Below, in pieces: positions 25,837 to 34,485 of a stretch of DNA of 64,000 nt. Within the stretch, counting starts at the first letter, position 1; the number at the start of each line of letters is the position of its first letter. Made by a program: the position numbers and the translations under genes. The notes below the pieces were generated by a model. The model had not been told where the DNA came from and made no database searches. It was given only the letters and a program-made list of their open reading frames with translations. Where the stretch lies: assembly GCA_002478885.1 (NCBI GenBank), contig DLKC01000043.1, positions 1 to 64,000 on the forward strand. The letters are read 5' to 3'. Origin of the DNA: Chitinophagaceae bacterium UBA7600 (GTDB lineage: Bacteria; Bacteroidota; Bacteroidia; Chitinophagales; Chitinophagaceae).

Positions 25837-27288
25837 TTATACCGGAACGCTTATATGAACCGTTGTGCCTTTGCCCGGGCTACTCGTTATGTTATAGGCG
25901 CCACCCATCATTATTGTTCTTTCCTTCATGCCCAACAGGCCAAGTGTCCTTTTTTGTGATATCGACCCAAGATCAAAACCTTTTCCATTATCATGGATGG
26001 TAAGGGTTAAAGCATTGTCTTCGTGCTTCAAAACAGCATCAACCCTCGATGCTTCGGCATGCCTCGCGATATTGGTGAGTGATTCCTGGTATATGCGAAA
26101 AATGGCGATAGCATTGTTCCTTGTGTCTTTCAAGTCGTAGTCTGATGAAAAGTGTACAATTATCCCCGTTCTTTTTTCAAATTCTTCGCTCTGCCACTGC
26201 AGCGCTGCATTCAGGCCCAGGTCGTCCAGTAGGGTAGGCCTTAGCTGCGTCGCGATTTTCCGGACCGACGCAATAGAACTATTCAGTAGTTCAATTACAC
26301 CTTTCGCTTTTTCTTTGAGTGCGGCAGGCGAATCATCCAGTTTTTTTAATAGCCATGCCACATCAATTTTGATGGCAGTAAGCTCTTGCCCGAGGGCATC
26401 GTGAATTTCTCTGGCAATCGAACTGCGTTCTTCCTCCCTTATATTCTGCAGGTGTAAGGCCAACTCACGCAAATTTTCTGACGAAGCAATCAATTCCCGT
26501 TCCTTATTTTTTACGTCCGTTATATCCTGGCAAAATCCGATAATCTTATAAATAGAACCATCTGACCTTTTTAAAATCAATACCTCGGAATGTAAATATT
26601 TCACACTATTATTATTGTCAAATATGCGGAATACCAGTTCCGGTATGTTTTCACTGCCGGCATAAATTTTTTCTACGGTATCCCGTAACAGTTGCTGATC
26701 ATCAACATGAACTTTCTTAAGAAAGGCAAACCGTGTTGGCGTTATCTCGCTTCGGTCATAGTCCAGTATCCTGTACATTTCATCCGAAAATATTAAACTC
26801 CGGGAATCAACATGGTATTCCCAACTTCCAAAATGTGCAAGGCGTTCTGCTTCTTTCATCAAAGAGGCATTGGCTATTACATTTTCTATAATCTTCTTTT
26901 GTTCCTTGGCGAGGTCTTGTTTTTCAATGGCGCTTATAATGGCATTTGGTAATCTTTGAAGCCTGTCTTTTAAAATGTAATCGGTAGCGCCTTCCTGCAT
27001 CATGCGCACCGCAAATTCTTCGGATACGGTCGCCGTGATCAGTATAAAAGGAATATCAATCCCCTTTTGCCTGATGATCTTTAACGCTTCCAGCGAATTA
27101 AAAGCTGGAAGTGAATGGTCAGACAAAACGATATCGGGTGTAAACTTGTCAAGCGCTTCTATAAACTCGTCTTTTGTATCAACCACTATTTTGTCGAAGC
27201 GGAGATCGCTTTTTCTAAGTTGGCGATCTACAAATTCTGCATCACCTGGCAGATCTTCCAGGTGTAGTATTTTTAGCTTTTTTGTCAT
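25837..27288 (-). CDS. Receiver-PAS-HisKA_3 hybrid histidine kinase
   Basis: Cytoplasmic signalling protein of 483 residues in which a receiver domain comes first (about 6-125, phosphoacceptor Asp57 in VLSDHSLP). A PAS domain with a C-terminal PAC region (about 150-262), a NarX/DesK-type HisKA_3 dimerisation domain with His296 in IAREIHDALGQ, and a HATPase domain (about 390-483, HDNGKGFDLG) follow. No transmembrane helix. Receiver-first kinases probably take phosphate from another kinase and set their own output. The gene lies 18 bp after the related hybrid kinase gene and is probably co-transcribed. Its receiver and linker are clearly paralogous to that neighbour's, while the kinase core belongs to a different class. 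Confidence 0.92.
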   Translation of the reverse strand: MTKKLKILHLEDLPGDAEFVDRQLRKSDLRFDKIVVDTKDEFIEALDKFTPDIVLSDHSLPAFNSLEALKIIRQKGIDIPFILITATVSEEFAVRMMQEGATDYILKDRLQRLPNAIISAIEKQDLAKEQKKIIENVIANASLMKEAERLAHFGSWEYHVDSRSLIFSDEMYRILDYDRSEITPTRFAFLKKVHVDDQQLLRDTVEKIYAGSENIPELVFRIFDNNNSVKYLHSEVLILKRSDGSIYKIIGFCQDITDVKNKERELIASSENLRELALHLQNIREEERSSIAREIHDALGQELTAIKIDVAWLLKKLDDSPAALKEKAKGVIELLNSSIASVRKIATQLRPTLLDDLGLNAALQWQSEEFEKRTGIIVHFSSDYDLKDTRNNAIAIFRIYQESLTNIARHAEASRVDAVLKHEDNALTLTIHDNGKGFDLGSISQKRTLGLLGMKERTIMMGGAYNITSSPGKGTTVHISVPV

Positions 27289-27306
27289 GATGCCAAATGA
27301 TGTTTT

Positions 27307-29175
27307 TTACAGCGGTAACCTTATGAAAAATGTTGTACCCTTATTCACTTCGCTTTCAACCATTATGCTTCCTCCCATTGTTTCTACCTGTGTTTTGATC
27401 ATAAACAGGCCCATGCCTTTTCCTTCCGTACCGGGATGAAATCTTTTATAAAGGCCAAATACCTGCTCGCCTCTTTTTTTCATATCAATACCCTTGCCGT
27501 TGTCCTTAAACTCAAACACGACATGATCCTCGCTCTTGCTGGTTGATATATCAATCACTAACTGGTCATTCTCCTTTTTGAATTTGATACTGTTTGAAAT
27601 AAGATTTAAAAAGATACTGTACAGGTAACTCTTCAAACAGAATACTGTATCAGCCTCAGCAAAATCGTAGCCAAGACTTATGGTTGGTTTGCTGTCTATT
27701 GATAAAATGGCTTTAATCTCCTCTATCAGTGTATGCAGGTTCACTCTCTCCCGGCTTTCTTTCCAGATATTCCTTATCTCAAGAATACTGTTCAGGTCTG
27801 TAACAACGGCGTCGAGCTTTTTACAGGATTGATCCAGCATCTCAATCATATTTTGTCCATCTTCAGATCCCGGCTTGTCCTGCGAATTTTTAAACACTTC
27901 CAGTAGCCCCATGATGTTTGCCAGGTGCGAACGCAAATTGTGTGAAACGATATAATTAAACTGCTGCAGGTCTTTATTCCGAAGCATCAGGTTGGTAGTA
28001 ATATTTTCTTTTTCTACTTCTGCTTTTTTCCGGTCCCCTATGTCTGTAATGGAAAGTATCAACCCGAGTTTTTTATTCATAATATTGGCTATGGGTATCC
28101 ATTTAATGTCAAACCAGCGGGTACTGTTGTCTTTTTGCAGGTAATCAATTTCATAACTTATTTTTTCACCATCAGATACTTTATGCATGATCGATAAAAT
28201 ACTCTCGGCTCTGTCTTCCGGGAAATAACCAACGGCATATGCACCCTCATAAAGCCGTTTGCCTAATTGCTCCTGTGCAAAATTCCCAGCCTTCCTGTTG
28301 AAAGACAGTATCCTGAAATCAGGGTCAACAAGAATAAAAGCCGTGTCGGTATTATTAAAAATAGTTTGCAGGTTGGCATTCGACCGGTACAACGATTGTT
28401 CAGCCAGTTTGGTTTCTGTAATATCCTGGTTAAAACCGGTAAGGGCGATATCGCGTCCCGCTTCATCTTGTTCTGTGGCATACTGGCATCGGATATAGCG
28501 CGTGCTTTCGTCCTGCTTGCTTATGGCAAACTCCATGCTCCCTGTTCTGCCAGGCCCGGAAAAATGCTTAAACAAATCTTCCACTGCAGCAACATCTTCT
28601 TCCCTGATATATCTCAAAAAGCTTTGGGGAGAAGGGTTTACCATGCCGGGTTCATAACCAAGTATGCGGTAATTTTCATCCGACCATGTCGAAACGCCCT
28701 TTATCAGATCGTATCTCCACGTACCAAAATGAGAAATGCTTTCAGCCTGCTTGAACAACCGCTCGCTTTCAATTATTTCGTCAATATATTTTTGCTGCAG
28801 CCTTTTCATTTCACGCTTCTCCATCGCATTGATCACCGCTGCCGGAAGCCGCTGTATGCGGTCCTTTAATATGTAATCATAAGCACCCGATTTCATCATC
28901 TTCACGGCAAATTCTTCCGAAACATTTCCGGTCACCAAAATGAATGGAACGTCAAGCTCCTTCTGCTTAACTATATTCAACGCTTCGAATGAATTAAAGG
29001 CCGGCAGTGTATGATCCGAAAGAATAATATCAGGGCCGAAATGTTCAAGGGCATCAATAAATGCCTGCCTCGTATCAACCACTTTCATTTCAAATCTTAT
29101 GGCATGTCGCTCCAATGCCCTTTTCACAAACAGCGCGTCACTTTCAAGGTCCTCAAGCTGTAATATTTTTATCAT
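27307..29175 (-). CDS. Receiver-PAS-PAS-histidine kinase hybrid
   Basis: Cytoplasmic kinase of 622 residues. An N-terminal receiver (about 1-120, Asp54 in ILSDHTLPAF) is followed by two or three PAS/PAC sensor units (about 150-400), a dimerisation helix with the phosphoacceptor in NYIVSHNLRSHL, and a HATPase domain (FKDNGKGID, GKGMGLFMIK) to the end. The ATG at 29175 is preferred over the alternative start at 29229, because the receiver's first strand (MIKILQLEDLE) begins there. It stands 18 bp before the HisKA_3 hybrid gene. Partner proteins are probably the receiver and kinase encoded just upstream. Confidence 0.9.
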   Translation of the reverse strand: MIKILQLEDLESDALFVKRALERHAIRFEMKVVDTRQAFIDALEHFGPDIILSDHTLPAFNSFEALNIVKQKELDVPFILVTGNVSEEFAVKMMKSGAYDYILKDRIQRLPAAVINAMEKREMKRLQQKYIDEIIESERLFKQAESISHFGTWRYDLIKGVSTWSDENYRILGYEPGMVNPSPQSFLRYIREEDVAAVEDLFKHFSGPGRTGSMEFAISKQDESTRYIRCQYATEQDEAGRDIALTGFNQDITETKLAEQSLYRSNANLQTIFNNTDTAFILVDPDFRILSFNRKAGNFAQEQLGKRLYEGAYAVGYFPEDRAESILSIMHKVSDGEKISYEIDYLQKDNSTRWFDIKWIPIANIMNKKLGLILSITDIGDRKKAEVEKENITTNLMLRNKDLQQFNYIVSHNLRSHLANIMGLLEVFKNSQDKPGSEDGQNMIEMLDQSCKKLDAVVTDLNSILEIRNIWKESRERVNLHTLIEEIKAILSIDSKPTISLGYDFAEADTVFCLKSYLYSIFLNLISNSIKFKKENDQLVIDISTSKSEDHVVFEFKDNGKGIDMKKRGEQVFGLYKRFHPGTEGKGMGLFMIKTQVETMGGSIMVESEVNKGTTFFIRLPL

Positions 29176-29294
29176 CAGTGTACGATTAAAAAATGGCTGA
29201 TAGCAGAGATCGTAGCCTACTGCAAGCATTAGGTAAACGTCAGCTATCCGCTAAATACAGGTAATACCAGCAGCAGTATTCCATGGTTATCTTC

Positions 29295-29314
29295 GTTGCG
29301 TCGCAATCACTTCA
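29295..29314 (+). repeat. Palindromic intergenic element, left arm
   Basis: GTTGCGTCGCAATCACTTCA with the CATGG...ATCTTC flank typical of the family. It splits the signalling cluster into two parts, between the CheY-like gene and the hybrid kinase pair. Confidence 0.65.
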
Positions 29315-29372
29315 ACAGCAAACATTATGGCATCTGTTTATGGCTACTGGCATCGGTAATGCCCTTTGGCTT

Positions 29373-29807
29373 TTATGGTGCCTGGTTCATTAAAAGCCAG
29401 TAAAGTCCCAATTCAGTTACAGCCCTTGCAAAGTTTTCAAATTCAACAGGCTTAACTACATAACTATTCACGCCGAGTTGATAGCTGCTGATAATATCCT
29501 GTTCTTCTTTCGATGAGGTCATGATCACTACCGGAATTATCCTGGTAAACTCGTCTGACTTAACCTGTCTCAGCACCTCTATTCCGTCTACTTTTGGCAT
29601 CTTGATATCCAGTAAAATCAGCTTCGGTAAATCGGTCGGAGAACGGTCCGAAAAATTGCCCCTGGCAAATACAAAATCCAAAGCTTCAGCTCCATCCTTA
29701 ACATGAAACAACTTGCCGGCAAGGTTGGCTTTTCTTAATGCCCTGATGGTTAGCTCTGCATCACTGGCATTGTCTTCGGCCAATAAGATCTCCACCTGTT
29801 TGTTCAT
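29373..29807 (-). CDS. Single-domain response regulator (Rcp1/CheY-like)
   Basis: Receiver-only protein of 144 residues. The acidic pair is Glu11-Asp12, the phosphoacceptor Asp67 ([11 protein letters not shown]), the switch Thr97 (VIMTSSK), and the conserved lysine lies in YVVKPVEF. The Rcp1-type loop with [16 protein letters not shown] between strands is typical of receivers paired with phytochrome-like or PAS kinases. Its gene starts 11 bp after the stop of the ethylene-receptor-like kinase gene, so it is very likely that kinase's phosphorylation partner. It has no output domain and must act by protein contact or phosphorelay, possibly with the receiver-first kinases next door. Confidence 0.92.
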   Translation of the reverse strand: MNKQVEILLAEDNASDAELTIRALRKANLAGKLFHVKDGAEALDFVFARGNFSDRSPTDLPKLILLDIKMPKVDGIEVLRQVKSDEFTRIIPVVIMTSSKEEQDIISSYQLGVNSYVVKPVEFENFARAVTELGLYWLLMNQAP

Positions 29808-29818
29808 AAGTTATATTT

Positions 29819-32173
29819 TTAAGTCGCGGGAAGACTAAAATAAAATGTGGCACCAACTCCCTCTTCCCCTTCGCCCCAAACCAATCCATTATGCTTGTGT
29901 ATAATGCGGCTTACCAGCGCTAACCCAACACCCGTGCCATCAAATTCATCATGACCGTGCAAGCGCTGAAAAACTCCAAATAATTTGTTGGCATATTTCA
30001 TATTAAAACCGGCTCCGTTATCACGGATAAAATAGATGTTCACCCCGTTTTCTTTTTTATACCCGATCTCAATGAGTGGTGATGTTTTTTTTGCCGAATA
30101 TTTTATCGCATTGCTTATCAGGTTTATCCAGACCTGTTTGATCATTGCATGGTCGACATTCGCTTCAGGAAGATTGGGATCTATATTTATCCGCATGTTG
30201 GAAGTGTCGGTCACCAGTTCTTTGACGCATTCGCTCACTATCGAATACATATCTACGCTAAAAGGCTGGACACTCATCCTGGCCATCTTTGAAAACCTTA
30301 GCAAATCGTCAATTAATAACCCCATTCTTTTCGAATTGGCAATAACGGCATCAATGATCCTTTTACCTTCCGCATCAAGGATTGAGCCATAGTCTTCCTC
30401 CAGTATTTTGGAATAACCACTGATGGCTCTGAGTGGTGCACGCAAATCATGCGACACAGAATACGAGAAGGCTTCCAGTTCCTTATTGGCTGTTTCGAGT
30501 TGTTTGGTTCGTTCGATAACCTTCATTTCTAACTGCTCATTCAGCAGCCGGTTTTCCGCTTCTTTTTTTCTGATGTCGGCTGTCCTGTCTTTAACACGCT
30601 GTTCCAGTTCTTCATTGAACTTGCTTAACGCTGCTTCCGCTTTTTTTCGCTCGGTTATGTCCTTGGCCAGTATTAGGTTGCCGGTAATATTACCATCTGC
30701 ATCCTTTAGCCTCGATGCGGTGGCGAGTACATGCAACGGTTTGCCGGATTTTGTGTGGTAAATAACTTCTCCCTGCCAATACCCTTTTTCCTCAAAAGAA
30801 GCGAGGATTTGTTCTCTTGTCTCTGATGGATAGATGGTTTTTAATATCGCCGCGGTTTCTTTCGCAATCACTTCCTCTGCCTTCCATTCAAGCAACGCCT
30901 CTGCCGATTCATTCCATTTATTGATCAGCAGGTTGCTGTCTGTTGAAATAACAGGATCCTGTATGCTATCAGCGATCGTTGCCAGGAACCGCGTGTATGC
31001 TTCGGCCTTTCTTTTTTCCGTTATATCTTTTGTTACTTTGGCATAGCCGTATAGCATGCCTTCCTCATCATATAAAGCCGTTAAGGCAACATTCGCCCAA
31101 AAGGCAGTACCATCCTTTTTCAAACGCCAGCCTTCGGCCTCAAAACTTCCCCGTTCCAGCGCCATTTGCAAAATCCTTTTTGGTTCGCCACGCTGCCGGT
31201 CTTCCATGGTATAAAAAATGTCCATCGGTTTTCCAATGATTTCTGCCGCATTGTATCCTTTTATATTTTCGGCGCCACTGTTCCAGCTTGCGATAAGGCC
31301 GTCTTTGTCAAGCATAAAAATCGCATAATCCTTTACATTGCGTACCAGCAACTCGTGGTCCCGGTTTACCTTTTTTAGCTTTTCTTCCAGCTGCTTGCGC
31401 GCTGTTATATCTCTTATTGCTGCCGATATAAGGATGCCTTCTTCTGTAACAAGCGGGGAGAGGCTTATTTCAACCGGAACTTTGGCGCCATCTTTTCTTA
31501 CAGCTAAAAGCTCCAGGCCTGCACCCATTGCTCTTACTTTAGGATTCACGAAGTAATCGCTGCGATCGGCGATATGCCTGTTGCGCAATTCCGCAGGAAC
31601 AAGCATTTCCACGGGTTTGCCCGCTAGTTCCTCCTTTGTATAACCAAATAATTTTTCAGCCTGTCGGTTGATCAGTATGATCTCGCCTTTTTCGTTCGAA
31701 ATAACAATCGCATCCGGCGCAGCCTCCAGTAACCCTCTGAATTTTTCTTCTGACTTTATACGTTGGCTTATCTCGGTTTCGAGATCGTCGGGCGTTTTTA
31801 GTGAAAAAAGAATGGGAAGGTACTTTACAATGAAAAACACGGTTGTCCAACTGATTGCGGCTGTGATAAACCTCACCAAAGCACTTAGCCTGTACATGGG
31901 AATCCAGAAGGCAAAAGCGTCGAGGAAATGAGTAGCGCCACAGGCGAGTATAAAGGCCGCAAATAAAAAATAAAGTCTTACAAATTTTGGATGCTGCCGG
32001 CGGGAAATATATTTAATGATCGTAACAGGTATGGCAAAATAGGCCGACCAGATAAGGAGATCGCTTATAAGATACAGCCATCCTTCGAAGCCTGTCCAAT
32101 TGCCACAGTGCCAACGGGGAGGCCAATCGCTGCTATCAAATAACTTACTGAAAAATTGGTAAATCTCTTCCAT
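29819..32173 (-). CDS. Ethylene-receptor-like membrane PAS histidine kinase
   Basis: Sensor kinase of 784 residues. The N-terminus has three membrane helices (about 33-55, 66-88 and 96-123) with the signature of the plant ETR1 ethylene-binding domain: Asp38, Tyr45, Ile48, Pro49, Cys78 and His82. These match ETR1 Asp25, Tyr32, Ile35, Pro36, Cys65 and His69 with a constant offset of 13. Cys and His are the copper ligands in the family (CGATH). Then follow three PAS units (about 143-265, 267-390 and 395-510), a coiled coil, a HisKA domain with His575 in VSHDLRAPL, and a HATPase (about 660-784). It is co-transcribed with the receiver gene 11 bp downstream. Ethylene or copper binding is inferred from residues only; bacterial members may sense other small molecules. 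Confidence 0.9.
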   Translation of the reverse strand: MEEIYQFFSKLFDSSDWPPRWHCGNWTGFEGWLYLISDLLIWSAYFAIPVTIIKYISRRQHPKFVRLYFLFAAFILACGATHFLDAFAFWIPMYRLSALVRFITAAISWTTVFFIVKYLPILFSLKTPDDLETEISQRIKSEEKFRGLLEAAPDAIVISNEKGEIILINRQAEKLFGYTKEELAGKPVEMLVPAELRNRHIADRSDYFVNPKVRAMGAGLELLAVRKDGAKVPVEISLSPLVTEEGILISAAIRDITARKQLEEKLKKVNRDHELLVRNVKDYAIFMLDKDGLIASWNSGAENIKGYNAAEIIGKPMDIFYTMEDRQRGEPKRILQMALERGSFEAEGWRLKKDGTAFWANVALTALYDEEGMLYGYAKVTKDITEKRKAEAYTRFLATIADSIQDPVISTDSNLLINKWNESAEALLEWKAEEVIAKETAAILKTIYPSETREQILASFEEKGYWQGEVIYHTKSGKPLHVLATASRLKDADGNITGNLILAKDITERKKAEAALSKFNEELEQRVKDRTADIRKKEAENRLLNEQLEMKVIERTKQLETANKELEAFSYSVSHDLRAPLRAISGYSKILEEDYGSILDAEGKRIIDAVIANSKRMGLLIDDLLRFSKMARMSVQPFSVDMYSIVSECVKELVTDTSNMRINIDPNLPEANVDHAMIKQVWINLISNAIKYSAKKTSPLIEIGYKKENGVNIYFIRDNGAGFNMKYANKLFGVFQRLHGHDEFDGTGVGLALVSRIIHKHNGLVWGEGEEGVGATFYFSLPAT

Positions 32174-32553
32174 GGGATCAATAAATAAGAAAGAAAACTT
32201 TGCTTAATATAAAAAACCATTCAGAAGAAAATGCTTAAACAAAGGTTGTAATAAAAAACAACAAGTGAGTGTTTTTTTTCAAAAAAAAACCTGCTTTTTT
32301 CGGGGCAGTAATTGTGCCATCTTTTTTATAATGGAATGGCCCCATGTCAGGAAACTGTGTTAGTGCTTATGTTAGCGCTTGCACAAAGTGGCTTTGCCTT
32401 GGTAAGGTTGTCGATAATTACAACAATTTCACTTTCAGGCCTATTTGTTTTACATTTATTTTGATACGGTTAAACAGGTTAAATGATGAAACTCATGTCG
32501 CCTGCATGTTACCTGTCATATAAAAAAACACACACTGTACGTAGCTTTAAGAT
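32174..32553. other. Divergent intergenic region, receptor kinase / XRE regulator
   Basis: 380 bp of AT-rich DNA. It includes a long A/T run near 32263-32290 and a 12-bp direct repeat GTTAGTGCTTAT GTTAGCGCTTGC at 32359-32382. No clear TAnnTTTG box with proper spacing was found for either gene. Confidence 0.45.
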
Positions 32554-32778
32554 ATGGGTGATAATAACAATGCCTTCGCAGCACAAATGCTGCATTCTGG
32601 TAAACTAATCAGGAAACTTAGAATTGAAAAAAAAATGTCGCAGCTTCAATTGGCGGAGCGTTGCTATATGCAGAAGTCCAGTATCTCAAAACTGGAAGCC
32701 GGCCTCTCTAATCCAACCGTTTTTACCCTGCACAAAATTTCCGTCGTGCTGGAAGTCCCCATTAACGAACTCTTTTAA
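32554..32778 (+). CDS. Small XRE-family helix-turn-helix regulator
   Basis: 74-residue protein made almost entirely of an XRE/Cro helix-turn-helix domain. The turn is visible in KKMSQLQLAERCYMQKSSIS, followed by KLEAGLSNPTVFTLHKISVV. There is no extra effector domain. Its neighbour is the divergent ethylene-receptor-like kinase gene, but a functional link is not shown. There is no toxin-like partner next to it, so it does not look like an antitoxin. Confidence 0.85.
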   Translation: MGDNNNAFAAQMLHSGKLIRKLRIEKKMSQLQLAERCYMQKSSISKLEAGLSNPTVFTLHKISVVLEVPINELF

Positions 32779-32833
32779 TTAAACACCTGCCTGCCAAAGC
32801 TGTTCTGTTTAGCTGCTGCATACTGTACAGGAA

Positions 32834-32853
32834 GTACAAGTGAGTGACACAAC
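32834..32853 (-). repeat. Palindromic intergenic element, right-facing arm
   Basis: GTACAAGTGAGTGACACAAC, the reverse complement of the TG/CA variant of the core, followed by GAAGCTCAATAGCCG. It separates the XRE gene from the convergent Gfo/Idh/MocA gene. Confidence 0.7.
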
Positions 32854-32905
32854 GAAGCTCAATAGCCGTTCAATAGTCCGCCATAAATAATTCCGTAGTT
32901 AGCGT

Positions 32906-34414
32906 TTACAATGTCAATTCACCCCAGCCTTCGCGGTAGGTTCTTTTCACAAACTGGTTAGCTGCCTCAAAATTGGTGATGCGCATATTTTCGCCGTCCC
33001 ATTTATAAGCGATATACCTGCCCGGCGTTTCATGATCTTCCTGTTCGCCATAAACTGCATCTTTTCTTTTGACTGTTTTGCGAAGGTTAAAACTGCGCAG
33101 CAACAGGTTGCCCATAAGCACAGTCTCTGTAAGGGGGCCGGCATAACCTTCAAACGGGGAATCGACCTGGGCATTGCCATAACCCGCAATGCATGCATCA
33201 ATCCATTGCCACCAGTGGCCATCCATATCGCCCTCGACACGGGGATATTTTTTGGGAACATTCACGTCTTTATTCAACGAAAGCGGCAACAACCGCGGAT
33301 GGCTTCCACCCCAGCCACATGACACTTTTCCTTTGCTGCCGATAAATAAACTGCCACCTTCATAATCGTTTTCTTCGGGCACATCAGCCAAAGCTTCGTT
33401 CATGTTTACATCAGCATCAAGTTCGTCGGGACGGTCGGGAACGATGCCACCATCCATCCAGTATAATTTCAGGTCACGCCCGTCTTTTAATTTGAACTTA
33501 TAACAAAGCTTGCTCGATGGCGGAATACTTTCAGGAAAATCCGCTTCTTTAAAGATGCCCGAATAAACGGTGCTGGCGCTACAGGTAACTTCTGTCGGAT
33601 AACCCAACTCGAGCAACTTGAATGCGGGGCCAATAATGTGGCACGCCATATCGCCCAATGCACCGGTTCCGAAACGCCACCAGCCACGCCAATTGAATGG
33701 CACAAGATTGTCAAAATAATCGCAGTATTGGGCGGTGCCCAGCCATAGGTCCCATTTCAATTCTTTGGGTACCGGCGAAGATTTACCGGGCCAGGGAATG
33801 CCCTGCGGCCATACCGGCCGGTTGGTCCAGTTGTAAACGGTTTGTATATCGCCGATAAGGCCCGCTTCAAACCATTCCCTCATGGTGCGCATGCCATCGC
33901 ACGATGCACCCTGGTCGCCCATTTGTGTAACCACTTTATATTTTGATGAGGCTTGCGTAAGAATGCGTGCCTCGTAAATATCATGTGTAAGCGGCTTTTG
34001 CAAATACAGGTGTTTACGCAATTGCATGGCGCTTAAACCAACAATGGCGTGGTTATGGTCGGGAATGGCAACAGAAACGGCGTCAAAATTTTTATGCTCT
34101 TTTTCAAACAGCTCGCGCCAGTCGTAATAAAAACCTGCCTTTGGAAATTCTTTCCGGCGCGGCGCGGCCATCCGGTCGTCAACATCGCAGAGAAACGCGA
34201 TCGTTGCATTCTTCTTCGGTGCCGTTGCATAATGGTGAATATCATTTTCGCCTTCTCCGCCACAACCTATGGCTGCTATATACAGCTTATCGCTCGGAGC
34301 AGTAAACCCTTTGCCGAGGACATGCCTTGGAACAATATAAAACCCTGCTGTGGCGAGCGCGGCGTTTTTAATAAAACTTTTACGGGTGGTTTTGTTAACG
34401 GAATTTTCTTTCAT
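32906..34414 (-). CDS. Exported Gfo/Idh/MocA family oxidoreductase (second copy)
   Basis: NAD(P)-dependent oxidoreductase of 502 residues with a Tat-like leader (TTRKSFIKNAALATAG...VLGKGF). The Rossmann motif is AAIGCGGEGENDIHHYA. The usual EKP motif appears as LQKPLTHD, with the lysine kept. The WGTAQYC...FNWRGWWRFGTGALGDMACH region is typical of the long exported subfamily common in Bacteroidota and Planctomycetes. The ATG at 34414 is preferred over a TTG at 34429. It follows the DUF1080 gene by 71 bp on the same strand. Together they match known 3-keto-glycoside pathways, where the oxidoreductase makes or reduces the 3-keto sugar. Confidence 0.91.
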   Translation of the reverse strand: MKENSVNKTTRKSFIKNAALATAGFYIVPRHVLGKGFTAPSDKLYIAAIGCGGEGENDIHHYATAPKKNATIAFLCDVDDRMAAPRRKEFPKAGFYYDWRELFEKEHKNFDAVSVAIPDHNHAIVGLSAMQLRKHLYLQKPLTHDIYEARILTQASSKYKVVTQMGDQGASCDGMRTMREWFEAGLIGDIQTVYNWTNRPVWPQGIPWPGKSSPVPKELKWDLWLGTAQYCDYFDNLVPFNWRGWWRFGTGALGDMACHIIGPAFKLLELGYPTEVTCSASTVYSGIFKEADFPESIPPSSKLCYKFKLKDGRDLKLYWMDGGIVPDRPDELDADVNMNEALADVPEENDYEGGSLFIGSKGKVSCGWGGSHPRLLPLSLNKDVNVPKKYPRVEGDMDGHWWQWIDACIAGYGNAQVDSPFEGYAGPLTETVLMGNLLLRSFNLRKTVKRKDAVYGEQEDHETPGRYIAYKWDGENMRITNFEAANQFVKRTYREGWGELTL

Positions 34415-34485
34415 GGTGGCAGATTTCAAAAGCTAATAAAAAACAACCTGTAATGGCAGCGCGCTTTTCATATCCGGTTGCTGGG

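Noticed and set aside
32554..32778. XRE protein as the antitoxin of a toxin-antitoxin pair
   Set aside because: No small toxin-like gene lies next to it on the same strand; neighbours are a sensor kinase and a sugar oxidoreductase.
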